Source of the DNA: Stutzerimonas stutzeri
GTDB lineage: Bacteria; Pseudomonadota; Gammaproteobacteria; Pseudomonadales; Pseudomonadaceae
Direction: 5' to 3'
NCBI GenBank assembly: GCA_019056435.1
Contig: CP077641.1
Location: 4,464,001-4,528,000, forward strand
DNA length: 64,000 nt
The notes under the pieces are model-generated. The model was not told where the DNA came from, did not search any database, and saw nothing but the letters and a program-made list of their open reading frames with translations. The position numbers and the translations under genes are program-made. Below, in pieces: positions 41,369-49,005 of the stretch (the stretch's first letter is position 1; each line of letters begins with the position of its first letter).

Positions 41369-41467
41369 GCGAACTAGGGTTCCGGCTCATGCGAATGAGC
41401 GGCTGGTCCGAGAGTTTTCCGGTCCTAAGGATAGGACTACACGGCGGGATAAAAGCCCGGGAGGACG
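41369..41467 (+). promoter_or_regulatory. Guanidine-I riboswitch (ykkC subtype 1), copy 2
   Basis: The conserved blocks are the same as in copy 1: ACTAGGGTTCCG, CTGGTCCGAGAG, ACACGG and GGGATAAAAGCCCGGGAG. The hairpins differ in sequence but pair as well: GCTCAT/ATGAGC near 41384 and GTCCT/AGGAC near 41422. This covariation supports both structures. It lies only about 45 bases before the ATG of the binding protein gene, with no obvious terminator stem and U tract, so control at translation initiation is more likely here than in copy 1. Confidence 0.93.
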
Positions 41468-41512
41468 CGATGTCATCCCGTGCCGGTTCTTCCACTGTGT
41501 AGGAATTTCACC

Positions 41513-42520
41513 ATGACTGCTCCACTGCTTCGTTCACTGCACAAGACGCTGCTCGGTGCCACGCTGGCCGCTGCGGCCGTTCTCGCTCCGCTGGCCGGCC
41601 AGGCGGCGGAAACAATGAAGATCGGCACCGTGGTATGGGCCGGTTACGGGCCGTTCTATGTAGCCGACAAGAAGGATCTGTTCAAACCACACGGGCTGGA
41701 TGTGGAGTTGCAGTTCTTCAACGACCCTGCCCTGATCCCGACTGCCATGCTCAGCCGCGCACTCGATGGCGGCATGCTCACCTACGACCAGGTAGTCGCC
41801 TCTGTCGCCAAAGGCCTCAAGCATCGCGTTGTGATGCCCATCGATTTCTCCAACGGCGGTGATGCCATCGTCGCGGATGCCTCGATCAGCTCGGTTGCGG
41901 ATTTCAAAGGTAAGAAGGTTGGCTACAACCCGCTGTCGCCGTCCGATTTTCTGCTCGCCTATGCGCTGCAACAGAACGGCATGACCGAGAAGGATATCCA
42001 GCCAGTCAACATGACGCCTGAAGGCATTCCAGGCGCGATGGCCTCGGGGAACCTGCCCATTGGCGTGACCTACGAACCCAACGTATCGCAGATCCTTTCC
42101 ATGGGTGGGAGTGACAAGTTCCAGGTGGTGTACTCCTCCAAGGACGCGCCGGGCCTGATCACCGATGTGCTGGTGTTCGACGAGGCGGTGATCGCCAAGA
42201 AGCCCGCCGCCATCAAAGCAATGATCCAGGGTTACCTGGACGGCCTCGCCTACATGCAGGAACACCCCGACGAGTCGGCCGAAATCATCGGTGAAGTGTT
42301 GGGGGTAAGTGCCGAAGAGGCGATCGAGCAAATGTCCGGCGCGTACAACATTCCGCTCGCGGAGATGGGGAAGAGCTTCACCCCCAGCGACGACACTCAC
42401 TCCTTTCACGGCAGCGGCGCGGTTATCGCCAAGCTGCTGATGGACAACGGCCAGATCCCTTCGATTCCGGACTTCAGCACTACCTACGACCCGCAATTTA
42501 CCGAAGCGCTCGCTAAGTAA
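41513..42520 (+). CDS. Periplasmic solute-binding protein (NMT1/TauA type) of riboswitch operon 2
   Basis: A 335-residue exported binding protein with a signal peptide ending near VLAPLAGQAAE (residue 31). The mature protein begins MKIGTVVWAGYGPFYVADKKDLFKPHGLDVEL, a typical NitT/TauT family opening. Also seen: ALDGGMLTYDQVVAS and the hinge segment DFKGKKVGYNPLSPSDFLL. It would deliver substrate to the permease and ATPase encoded at the far end of the same operon. The ligand is unknown; the riboswitch suggests a guanidine-related compound. Start after GGAATTTCACC. Confidence 0.88.
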   Translation: MTAPLLRSLHKTLLGATLAAAAVLAPLAGQAAETMKIGTVVWAGYGPFYVADKKDLFKPHGLDVELQFFNDPALIPTAMLSRALDGGMLTYDQVVASVAKGLKHRVVMPIDFSNGGDAIVADASISSVADFKGKKVGYNPLSPSDFLLAYALQQNGMTEKDIQPVNMTPEGIPGAMASGNLPIGVTYEPNVSQILSMGGSDKFQVVYSSKDAPGLITDVLVFDEAVIAKKPAAIKAMIQGYLDGLAYMQEHPDESAEIIGEVLGVSAEEAIEQMSGAYNIPLAEMGKSFTPSDDTHSFHGSGAVIAKLLMDNGQIPSIPDFSTTYDPQFTEALAK

Positions 42521-42530
42521 TGCGTGCCCG

Positions 42531-42547
42531 GGCGGGCTAGGCCCGCC
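42531..42547 (+). other. Intercistronic stem-loop after the binding protein gene
   Basis: GGCGGGC-TAG-GCCCGCC, a perfect 7-bp stem between the binding protein stop and the next Shine-Dalgarno, with no U tract. Such stems often protect the upstream mRNA and raise binding-protein output relative to downstream genes (inference). Confidence 0.6.
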
Positions 42548-42563
42548 TCGGCTGGAGATCGAT

Positions 42564-43586
42564 ATGCAAACCAGCAAACCGCTTTACCGTTATGCCGATG
42601 GCAAGGTGCCGAACACCCTGGCCATTTCCTATGTCCTGCTCGGCTACGTCGCCGGGCTAGCCCTGCTCTTCCCGGCCAATGGCTGGCTCAACGCGCTGGG
42701 TACGCTGCTGCTCGGCCATGCCATGATCATCGCGGCGTACCTGATCCACGAATTTGCCCACGGCACCATCTTCAGCGCGCCGAAGCACAACCAGTGGGCC
42801 GGCAGCGTTTGCAGCTGGCTGACCGGCAGCTGCTATGCCGAGTTTCAGGACCTGCGCAAGAAGCACATGCGCCACCACGTCGACCGCGCCGATGTCATTA
42901 CTTTCGACAGCAAGGCCTTTCTCAAGGCGCGCCCCGTCTGGTTCCAGAAGTTGGTGTTGGCGCTCGAATGGGCCTACGTGCCGGCTGTGGAACTGATCAT
43001 GCATTTCTACGTGGTCGCGCTGCCCTTCGTCACCGACAACGAGAAACACCGTGCGCGTCGCGGCAAGGTCGCCCGGGTCATGCTCGTCCGCACCCTGTTG
43101 TTCGCCCTGCTGGGATGGCTGTCGCTAAAGGCGCTGGTGCTATATGGCGTGGCCTGGATGCTGATGATCACGGTGCTGCGCTTCGCCGATGCCTATCAGC
43201 ACACCTATGACGCCTTCGCCGTGCTTGAGGAAGGCAACGTGCCGGAGAACAAGCGACGCGATCGAGCCTACGAACAGCTCAATACCTTCAGCAATTTGGT
43301 ATCCGCGCGCTGGCCGTCGCTGAACCTGTTGTTGCTCAACTTTTCCTTTCACAACGCTCATCACGAGAAACCGGTAGCGCCCTGGTATCGCCTGCCCGCG
43401 CTGCATGTGGAGCTGTATGGCAGCACTTACAACCAGGTGATCCCGATGCGCGACCTGCTTGGCAGTTTCCATCGCTACCGCCTGCGTCGCGTGCTGGATG
43501 ACGACTACGGCGTAGTCGGCGAAGGACCGCAAAAGGCGGAGAGCTTCTATGGTGCAGTTGGCGTGTCTTTCCTCACGGCGGTGTGA
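42564..43586 (+). CDS. Membrane fatty-acid-desaturase-family di-iron oxygenase
   Basis: A 340-residue integral membrane protein with hydrophobic segments near residues 15-40, 44-65 and 175-200. Its three histidine boxes are HEFAHGT, KKHMRHHVD and FHNAHHE, the ligand set of desaturases and AlkB-type hydroxylases. Family members desaturate lipids but also hydroxylate small molecules. Within a guanidine-riboswitch operon, a hydroxylase acting on the imported compound is more plausible than lipid modification (inference). ATG follows CTGGAGATCGAT. It lies one base before the SDR gene. Confidence 0.85.
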   Translation: MQTSKPLYRYADGKVPNTLAISYVLLGYVAGLALLFPANGWLNALGTLLLGHAMIIAAYLIHEFAHGTIFSAPKHNQWAGSVCSWLTGSCYAEFQDLRKKHMRHHVDRADVITFDSKAFLKARPVWFQKLVLALEWAYVPAVELIMHFYVVALPFVTDNEKHRARRGKVARVMLVRTLLFALLGWLSLKALVLYGVAWMLMITVLRFADAYQHTYDAFAVLEEGNVPENKRRDRAYEQLNTFSNLVSARWPSLNLLLLNFSFHNAHHEKPVAPWYRLPALHVELYGSTYNQVIPMRDLLGSFHRYRLRRVLDDDYGVVGEGPQKAESFYGAVGVSFLTAV

Positions 43587-43587
43587 A

Positions 43588-44376
43588 ATGCATAAAGCAC
43601 TCGATTATCGCGGGCGTTGTGTCGTACTGACTGGCGCGGCGGGCGGCATTGGCCGGCAATTGGCGCAGACCTATGCCGAAGCCGGCGCTACGCTGGAACT
43701 GGTCGACCGTAACGCGGATGCCCTTGGCGAGCTCGTGGAGAGCCTGCAAACCGATGCCGAGCTGCATGCCACGACGCTGGAGCTTACGGACTGGCATGCG
43801 GTGCAGCACTTCGCCGACGATCTGGCCTGTCGTAGCCGGTCGGTTGATGTGCTGGTCAACAACGCGGGCATGGAATACCAGACGCCGATCACCGACCCCA
43901 CCGCCGAAGCAGACGCCTGCTGGGCACAGCTGCTCGACAACAATGTCTCGTCCATGCAGCGCCTGACCCGTGCCCTGCTGCCGCGGCTGCGGGCCGGTGC
44001 CAGCGTGATCAACCAAGCGTCCATCTGGGGGCTCAAAGGCGTGCCGGGCTTTTCTGCCTATGCGGCGAGCAAGCATGCGGTTGTCGGTCTGACCCGCTCC
44101 TTGGCCTGGGAGCTGGGCCCGCGCCGCATCCGCGTGAACGCCGTATGTCCGGGATGGATAGGCACCGAAGCGGCGATGCGCTCGCTGCGCGTGATGGCCG
44201 AGGAAAACGGCCGCACCGAGGCCGAAGAGCTGGTCGCGGTGCTGGCCGCCCAGGCCATCCCAGAACTGCTGACGCCAGCGGACCTGTCCGGCACCTTCCT
44301 GTTTCTCGGCTCGCCGCTGGCCGCGGCCCTGACCGGCCAGGCACTGTCGGTCAGCCACGGCGAGGTCATGCATTGA
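43588..44376 (+). CDS. Short-chain dehydrogenase/reductase 1
   Basis: A 262-residue classical SDR. Cofactor site LTGAAGGIGRQLAQTYAE near residue 15, NNAGMEYQTPI near 92, catalytic Ser and YAASKHAVVGLTRSLAWELGP near 155, then VNAVCPGWIGTEAAM. The Asp after the second strand (LVDRNADAL) suggests NAD(H) preference. It probably oxidises the alcohol made by the upstream di-iron enzyme. Overlaps the next SDR (TGATG). Confidence 0.9.
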   Translation: MHKALDYRGRCVVLTGAAGGIGRQLAQTYAEAGATLELVDRNADALGELVESLQTDAELHATTLELTDWHAVQHFADDLACRSRSVDVLVNNAGMEYQTPITDPTAEADACWAQLLDNNVSSMQRLTRALLPRLRAGASVINQASIWGLKGVPGFSAYAASKHAVVGLTRSLAWELGPRRIRVNAVCPGWIGTEAAMRSLRVMAEENGRTEAEELVAVLAAQAIPELLTPADLSGTFLFLGSPLAAALTGQALSVSHGEVMH

Positions 44377-45113
44377 TGCTCGAAGGCAAGGTGGCCCTGG
44401 TGACCGGCGCGGCGACCGGCATTGGCCGAGCGACCGTACTCGCGTTGGCCAACGCGGGCGCCAGCGTATGGGTCAACCATCATGGGCAGGCTGAACTGGC
44501 GCAGCAGCTGGTTGCCGAGCTTGGCGGCAAGGCGCGGAGCGTGGAAGCGGACGTCAGCTCACCCTCTGCCGTTGCCGGCATGTTCGAGCAGATCCTCGCA
44601 GACGGTCCGCTGGATCTGCTGGTGAATAATGCAGGCGTCATTCTCGAAAAACCCTTTCTCGACACCAGCGAGCAAGACTGGTCACGGGTACTCGACGTTG
44701 ATCTGCATGGCGTCTATCGCTGTACCCAGCACGCGCTACGACACATGCGCTCGCGCGGTGACGGCTCCATCGTCAACATTGCTTCGGATCTGGGCTTCTT
44801 GGGTCGAAGCGACTATGCCGCCTATTGCACCGCCAAGGCCGGCGTAATCGGCCTTACCCGTTCGCTAGCGCGCGAATTTGCCGCTGACGGCATTCGCGTA
44901 AACGCCGTCGCACCCGGCCCCATCGCCACGGCCATGGTGTCGCCAGAACATATGAGCAACGAGTGGATGGCCAAGGAACTGGATATCCCCATGGCCCGGC
45001 TTGGCACGCCTGAAGAAGTCGCCGCCGCGATCCTCTTTCTCCTATCACCCCAGGCCAGCTACTTCACAGGGCAGATTCTCGGCCCCAATGGCGGCTCATG
45101 GATGGGCGCGTGA
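44376..45113 (+). CDS. Short-chain dehydrogenase/reductase 2
   Basis: A 245-residue classical SDR. Cofactor site VTGAATGIGRATVLALA near residue 9, NNAGVILEKPF, the catalytic YCTAKAGVIGLTRSLAREFA near 150 and VNAVAPGPIATAMV. It is clearly different in sequence from SDR 1, so the pair likely performs two separate oxidations rather than being a recent duplication. Translationally coupled at both ends. Confidence 0.9.
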   Translation: MLEGKVALVTGAATGIGRATVLALANAGASVWVNHHGQAELAQQLVAELGGKARSVEADVSSPSAVAGMFEQILADGPLDLLVNNAGVILEKPFLDTSEQDWSRVLDVDLHGVYRCTQHALRHMRSRGDGSIVNIASDLGFLGRSDYAAYCTAKAGVIGLTRSLAREFAADGIRVNAVAPGPIATAMVSPEHMSNEWMAKELDIPMARLGTPEEVAAAILFLLSPQASYFTGQILGPNGGSWMGA

Positions 45114-45994
45114 GCACGCTGTTACCGCAGACTTTCTTGGTCACAGGTGCAATTGCCTGGGGCCTTGGCTGGCTGCCGTTGCACCATTTCGCCAGCCTCG
45201 GATTGGTCGGCATGCCGCTGGTTCTGCTGGTCTATGGTTTGCTCAGCTTCATTGCGCTGCCCGTGCTATGGCGTGAACGCCGCGCATGGTTGCCGCAGCG
45301 CAAGGGGCTGCTGGCGATAGCGGTGTGTGGAGGCGGCGCCACTGCCGCGCTGGTTACAGCGCTGGCCATTGGCGAGGTGGTGCGGGTCATGCTTCTTTTC
45401 TATCTCGCCCCCGTGTGGGGCGTGCTGGGTGGCTGGCTGCTACTGGGCGAACGCCTGACGCTGCTGCGAGTCGGCGCGTTGCTTCTGGCCCTGCTGGGAA
45501 TTGCGCTGACGCTCGGCATCAGTATCGAACTGCTCCAGCCATTGCGCGGTAGCGATTGGCTTGCCCTCGCCGCAGGCCTGGGCTTCAGCCTGAACAACCT
45601 CGCCACGCGCGCCGCCGATCAGGTGCCTTTGGCGAGCAAGACCCTGGCGCCCTTCGTGGGCAGTGCCTTGATCGCAGCCGTGCTGTGCCCCTTGCTCGGT
45701 GAGTATCCGCCGCCGCTGAGTTTCGATTTGAGTTGGCAGATCGCCCTCATGTCGCTCGGCTGGCTGTTGAGCATGGCAGCCGTGCAATACGGCGTTAGCC
45801 ACATCGAAGCCGGACGGGCCGCCGTCCTCGTCGTGTTCGAACTGTTGGCCGCAGTGCTCTCCTCCGCCTGGCTCGGCGAGCAGGCCATTGGCATACATGA
45901 ATGGACCGGCGCGGCCTTGGTGACCCTCGCCGCGCTGATCGCCAGCTGGCCGGAACGGCCGGCCCTGACCGTAATCCGGAGCCCCTCGCTATGA
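45110..45994 (+). CDS. EamA/DMT-family transporter
   Basis: A 294-residue membrane protein with about ten helices in two EamA repeats (AIAWGLGWLPL at the start; LGEVVRVMLLFYLAPVWGVLGGWLLLGERLTLLR; ALAAGLGFSLNNLATRAADQ; GVSHIEAGRAAVLVVFELLAAVLSSAWLGEQ). The GTG start at 45110 overlaps the previous stop; an ATG at 45098 is an alternative. Guanidine-I riboswitches often control small exporters of the SMR branch of this superfamily. Here a larger EamA protein may export a toxic intermediate, but the cargo is unknown. Confidence 0.85.
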   Translation: MSTLLPQTFLVTGAIAWGLGWLPLHHFASLGLVGMPLVLLVYGLLSFIALPVLWRERRAWLPQRKGLLAIAVCGGGATAALVTALAIGEVVRVMLLFYLAPVWGVLGGWLLLGERLTLLRVGALLLALLGIALTLGISIELLQPLRGSDWLALAAGLGFSLNNLATRAADQVPLASKTLAPFVGSALIAAVLCPLLGEYPPPLSFDLSWQIALMSLGWLLSMAAVQYGVSHIEAGRAAVLVVFELLAAVLSSAWLGEQAIGIHEWTGAALVTLAALIASWPERPALTVIRSPSL

Positions 45995-46767
45995 ACAGCG
46001 TACATATGGATCAACTCAGCTGGGTCGAGTACGAACGCCGCGTGCGTGACGGCGCCGTTTTGTTCCTACCTTGCGGTGCCACCGAACAGCACGGCCCGCA
46101 TTTGCCGTTGGGCACCGATGCGCTGCTCGCCAGTGCCATTTGCGCTGACGTCGCCGACCGAGTCGGCGGGCTTGTGGCGCCGGCGCTGTCCTACGGTTAC
46201 AAATCGCAACCCAAGTGCGGTGGCGGACAGCATTTCTGCGGAACCACCAGCCTGGATGGCGCCACGCTGAGCGCACTGGTGCGCGACGCCGTCCGCGAGT
46301 TTCATCGGCATGGGGTCAAACGTCTGGTCCTGGTGGTCGGCCATTACGAGAATCAGTGGTTCGTCACCGAAGGCATCCAGTTGGCGCTGCGCGAGCTGGG
46401 GGCGGACGCGGAGATCGAGGTCATGCGTCTGGAACACTGGGACTTCTGCAGAGAAAACACGCTGGCCGATATATTCCCCGATGGCTTCCCAGGCTTCGCG
46501 CTGGAGCACGCGGCGGTCATCGAAACCTCGCTGATGCTGCATTACCACCCGAGCCTGGTTGCGCTCGAACGTATTCCGGACGATGGCCCCGCAGACTTCC
46601 CGCCCTACGATATGTACCCCGCCCGAACCGAATGGGTACCGCCTTCAGGCGTGCTGTCCTCGGCCAGAGGCTCTACCGCAGGCAAGGGCCAACGTATGGC
46701 CGAGGACATCGTCAGCGGCATTGCCACGGCGGTCTGCCACGAATTCGCCCTGGGGAATTTGCAGTGA
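45991..46767 (+). CDS. Creatininase-family amidohydrolase
   Basis: A 258-residue homologue of creatininase, which opens the creatinine ring. Resemblance to the Pseudomonas putida enzyme (from memory) is close throughout: GATEQHGPHLPLGTDALL, YGYKSQPKCGGGQHFCGTTSLDGATL, VVGHYENQWF. The presumed metal ligands are all present: Glu32, His34, Asp43, His118 and Glu120. The active-site Trp of GWDIEH in that enzyme appears as Phe169 here (GFALEH), while His173 is kept, so the substrate may differ. No creatinase gene is nearby. It overlaps both neighbours. Confidence 0.87.
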   Translation: MNSVHMDQLSWVEYERRVRDGAVLFLPCGATEQHGPHLPLGTDALLASAICADVADRVGGLVAPALSYGYKSQPKCGGGQHFCGTTSLDGATLSALVRDAVREFHRHGVKRLVLVVGHYENQWFVTEGIQLALRELGADAEIEVMRLEHWDFCRENTLADIFPDGFPGFALEHAAVIETSLMLHYHPSLVALERIPDDGPADFPPYDMYPARTEWVPPSGVLSSARGSTAGKGQRMAEDIVSGIATAVCHEFALGNLQ

Positions 46768-47408
46768 AGCTCACGCTGGAGCACGCCGCGCTGCTGGTGA
46801 TCGACATGCAGCGCGACTTCTGCGCGCCAGGCGGCTATGCCGATAAGGCCGGGCTGGACATCGAACGGTTGCGGGCGCCCATCGAGCCGATCCGCCAGCT
46901 GTTGATCGCGGCGCGCCGCAGCGGGTTGTTCGTCATACACACCCGTGAAGGCCATCGCACCGACCTCAGCGACCTCCCCGAAACCAAGCGTCGTCGCGCG
47001 GAAGCCAGCGGTGCCCCCATCGGAAGCCCTGGGCCACTTGGCCGCCTGATGGTGCGCGGCGAGTACGGCAACGACCTGATCGACGAGTTAAAACCCGAAC
47101 CCGGCGAACCGGTAATCGACAAACCGGGTTACAGCGCCTTTGCCCATACCGATCTGGAACTGCTGCTGCGCAATCGCGGTATTCGCCAGTTGATCCTCTG
47201 CGGAGTTACCACCGAGGTGTGCGTGTCGTCGACGCTGCGCCACGCGGTTGATCTTGGCTTTGGCTGCCTGACCGTCGCCGACGCGTGCGGCTCGGCCTAC
47301 CCTGCGTTGCATGCAGCGGCGCTGTCGATGATCGGCGTCGAGGGCGGGCTGTTTGGCGAGGTGATCACCAGCGATGCGCTCATCGCCCTACTAGGGGTGC
47401 CAGCATGA
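46764..47408 (+). CDS. Isochorismatase-like amidohydrolase (biuret/guanylurea hydrolase-type)
   Basis: A 214-residue cysteine hydrolase. Catalytic triad Asp14 (LVIDMQRDFC), Lys120 (VIDKPGYSAF) and Cys153 (GVTTEVCV). Beyond the triad, IEPIRQLL, HTREGHRTDLSDLPETKRRR, GSPGPLGRLMVRGEYG and FAHTDLELLL resemble biuret hydrolase (BiuH) and guanylurea hydrolase (GuuH), recalled rather than aligned. It would hydrolyse a linear amide or acyl-guanidine next to the creatininase product. GTG start overlapping the previous stop. Confidence 0.87.
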   Translation: MKLTLEHAALLVIDMQRDFCAPGGYADKAGLDIERLRAPIEPIRQLLIAARRSGLFVIHTREGHRTDLSDLPETKRRRAEASGAPIGSPGPLGRLMVRGEYGNDLIDELKPEPGEPVIDKPGYSAFAHTDLELLLRNRGIRQLILCGVTTEVCVSSTLRHAVDLGFGCLTVADACGSAYPALHAAALSMIGVEGGLFGEVITSDALIALLGVPA

Positions 47409-48199
47409 CCGATGTGCTCAAACTCTGGCCGCTGCTCACCGCTACCCATCGCTACGACAAGTCGATTTCCACGCGTAACCGCGGCCAGGGAACCCAGATC
47501 GAGGCGCCGATCCTGGCCTTTCTGATCGAGACCCGCCAGGGCCGCATCCTCTTTGACGTCGGCTGCGACTACACCAAGCTAAGCGACCCTGCGCTGAAGG
47601 CACGCTGGTTCGACCCGGTGGAGTTTCCCATGGGACCGCCGGAAATGACCGAAGACCAGCGTTTACCGGCGCACCTGACCCGGCATGGACTCACGCCAGC
47701 CGATATCGATCTGGTCTTTCTCAGTCACCTGCATTTCGACCATGCCGGTGGCCTGTGCGAGTTCTGCGGCTGCGACGTGCATGTGCATGAAGCGGAACTG
47801 GAAGCCGCTCGCACCCAGGCCGACGACGCCTATTTCGCCGATGACTTCACCGGTGCGGTCGTTGATAACAACAGCTGGAAGGTCCAGCACGAGGAATACG
47901 CACTGGTTCCCGGCGTGCAGGCAATCAATACGCCGGGGCACACCGCCGGGCACATGTCGTTGCTCATCGAACTGCCGCAAGGACGACCTGTAATCCTCAC
48001 CGGCGATGCGGCGGACCTGCAGGAAAATCTAACGGACGAAATAGCACCTGGTCTCTGCTGGCAGGACCGCGAAGACCTGGCGTTGGACAGCATCCGCAAG
48101 CTCAAGGGATTGGCCGCCGAAACCGAGGCGCTGTTGTGGCCCAACCACGACATAGCCTTCTGGCGAACCCTCAAACGTTTCCCGGAGTACCACGCATGA
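47405..48199 (+). CDS. MBL-fold hydrolase (AHL-lactonase-like)
   Basis: A 264-residue metallo-beta-lactamase fold protein resembling the AttM/AiiB lactonase branch. Metal motif LSHLHFDHAGGLCEF near residue 105, then CDVHVHEAELEAAR, NTPGHTAGHMSLLIE near 178, LTGDAADL near 200 and the late LLWPNHDIAFW. It has no signal peptide. In this operon a lactone, cyclic amide or thioester intermediate is a more likely substrate than a quorum signal (inference). Coupled by ATGA overlaps on both sides. Confidence 0.85.
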   Translation: MTDVLKLWPLLTATHRYDKSISTRNRGQGTQIEAPILAFLIETRQGRILFDVGCDYTKLSDPALKARWFDPVEFPMGPPEMTEDQRLPAHLTRHGLTPADIDLVFLSHLHFDHAGGLCEFCGCDVHVHEAELEAARTQADDAYFADDFTGAVVDNNSWKVQHEEYALVPGVQAINTPGHTAGHMSLLIELPQGRPVILTGDAADLQENLTDEIAPGLCWQDREDLALDSIRKLKGLAAETEALLWPNHDIAFWRTLKRFPEYHA

Positions 48200-49005
48200 A
48201 ACCCGTACCCGATGCCTATCTGGGCGTATGGCGCCGTCGTTTGCTGACCACAAGCGCAGGACACCGCGATGAATCCAGCGAAGTCTATTGGTTGCAAACT
48301 TCAAACCTGCACGCCGATGTGCGCATCCCGCATCCGCCGACCACGCCGCCGTCGGCTTCGCTCGCCACCTGTACTCATGCGCAACAGCAAGCCTTGTGTG
48401 AGCAGGCCGGCTTTGCCGGTTTGACTGACGTACAGGATGACCTGTGCCAGTGGCATCGGCTGATCGATTATCAGCCGCCGGCTGGCGCACCGGACATCGG
48501 CTGCATGAAGTTCGAGGGCCCTGATCGGTTGATCGAGGATGGGCTGGACGGCAGCTATCACGAAGTCTGGCAACGCATCCCCGAATCCCAGGGCACCAAC
48601 TGGGGGTTGTGGCTGCGCTCGGCTGACGAGCCGGATCGCCAGGCGTGCCTGCTGGTCGCGGGTGACTACTTCATGTTCGCAGCCGACAGACCGGCTGCGC
48701 TGGATGCCAGCGGCGGGCACTTGCGCGAGCAGCTCGCCCGCGCAACACCGGATCGGCGTACCGACCTGCTTGCCTGCGAGATCTCGTTTGGCCGCCAGCG
48801 CAACGGCGCGACGCCCTGGATGATCAGCCATTCCACGCTGCCGGGGCGCGTCGGGGACAGCCTGCTGCCGAGCTACTGGAACTTCAGCCAACCCTCGGGC
48901 ATTCCCGAGAATGACTTGGCACACATTGGCCGGTTCTCCCCAGCGCTCGGCTGGGTCAGCGTAGCGATTCCGATTTCCACACTTGCTCAAAAGGTGGTTG
49001 CATGA
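48196..49005 (+). CDS. Uncharacterised protein, possibly calycin/HRI1-like
   Basis: A 269-residue soluble protein of unknown function. The N-terminal LGVWRRRLL...DESSEVYWLQTSNLHADVRIP and the mid-protein CMKFEGPDRLIEDGLDGSYHEVWQR suggest a beta-barrel (calycin-like, compare the HRI1 domain), with repeated Trp residues that could line a binding pocket. There is no catalytic motif, signal peptide or membrane segment. It could bind a substrate or intermediate, or be an enzyme of unknown type. The overlaps with MBL and permease genes make it a fixed part of the operon. Confidence 0.6.
   Translation: MKPVPDAYLGVWRRRLLTTSAGHRDESSEVYWLQTSNLHADVRIPHPPTTPPSASLATCTHAQQQALCEQAGFAGLTDVQDDLCQWHRLIDYQPPAGAPDIGCMKFEGPDRLIEDGLDGSYHEVWQRIPESQGTNWGLWLRSADEPDRQACLLVAGDYFMFAADRPAALDASGGHLREQLARATPDRRTDLLACEISFGRQRNGATPWMISHSTLPGRVGDSLLPSYWNFSQPSGIPENDLAHIGRFSPALGWVSVAIPISTLAQKVVA

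Noticed and set aside
46764..47408. Siderophore-type isochorismatase
   Set aside because: No chorismate or siderophore genes are nearby, and the conserved segments fit biuret/guanylurea hydrolases better.
47405..48199. Quorum-quenching locus based on the AHL-lactonase-like protein
   Set aside because: It is translationally embedded in a catabolic operon under a guanidine riboswitch; no LuxI/LuxR-type gene is present.
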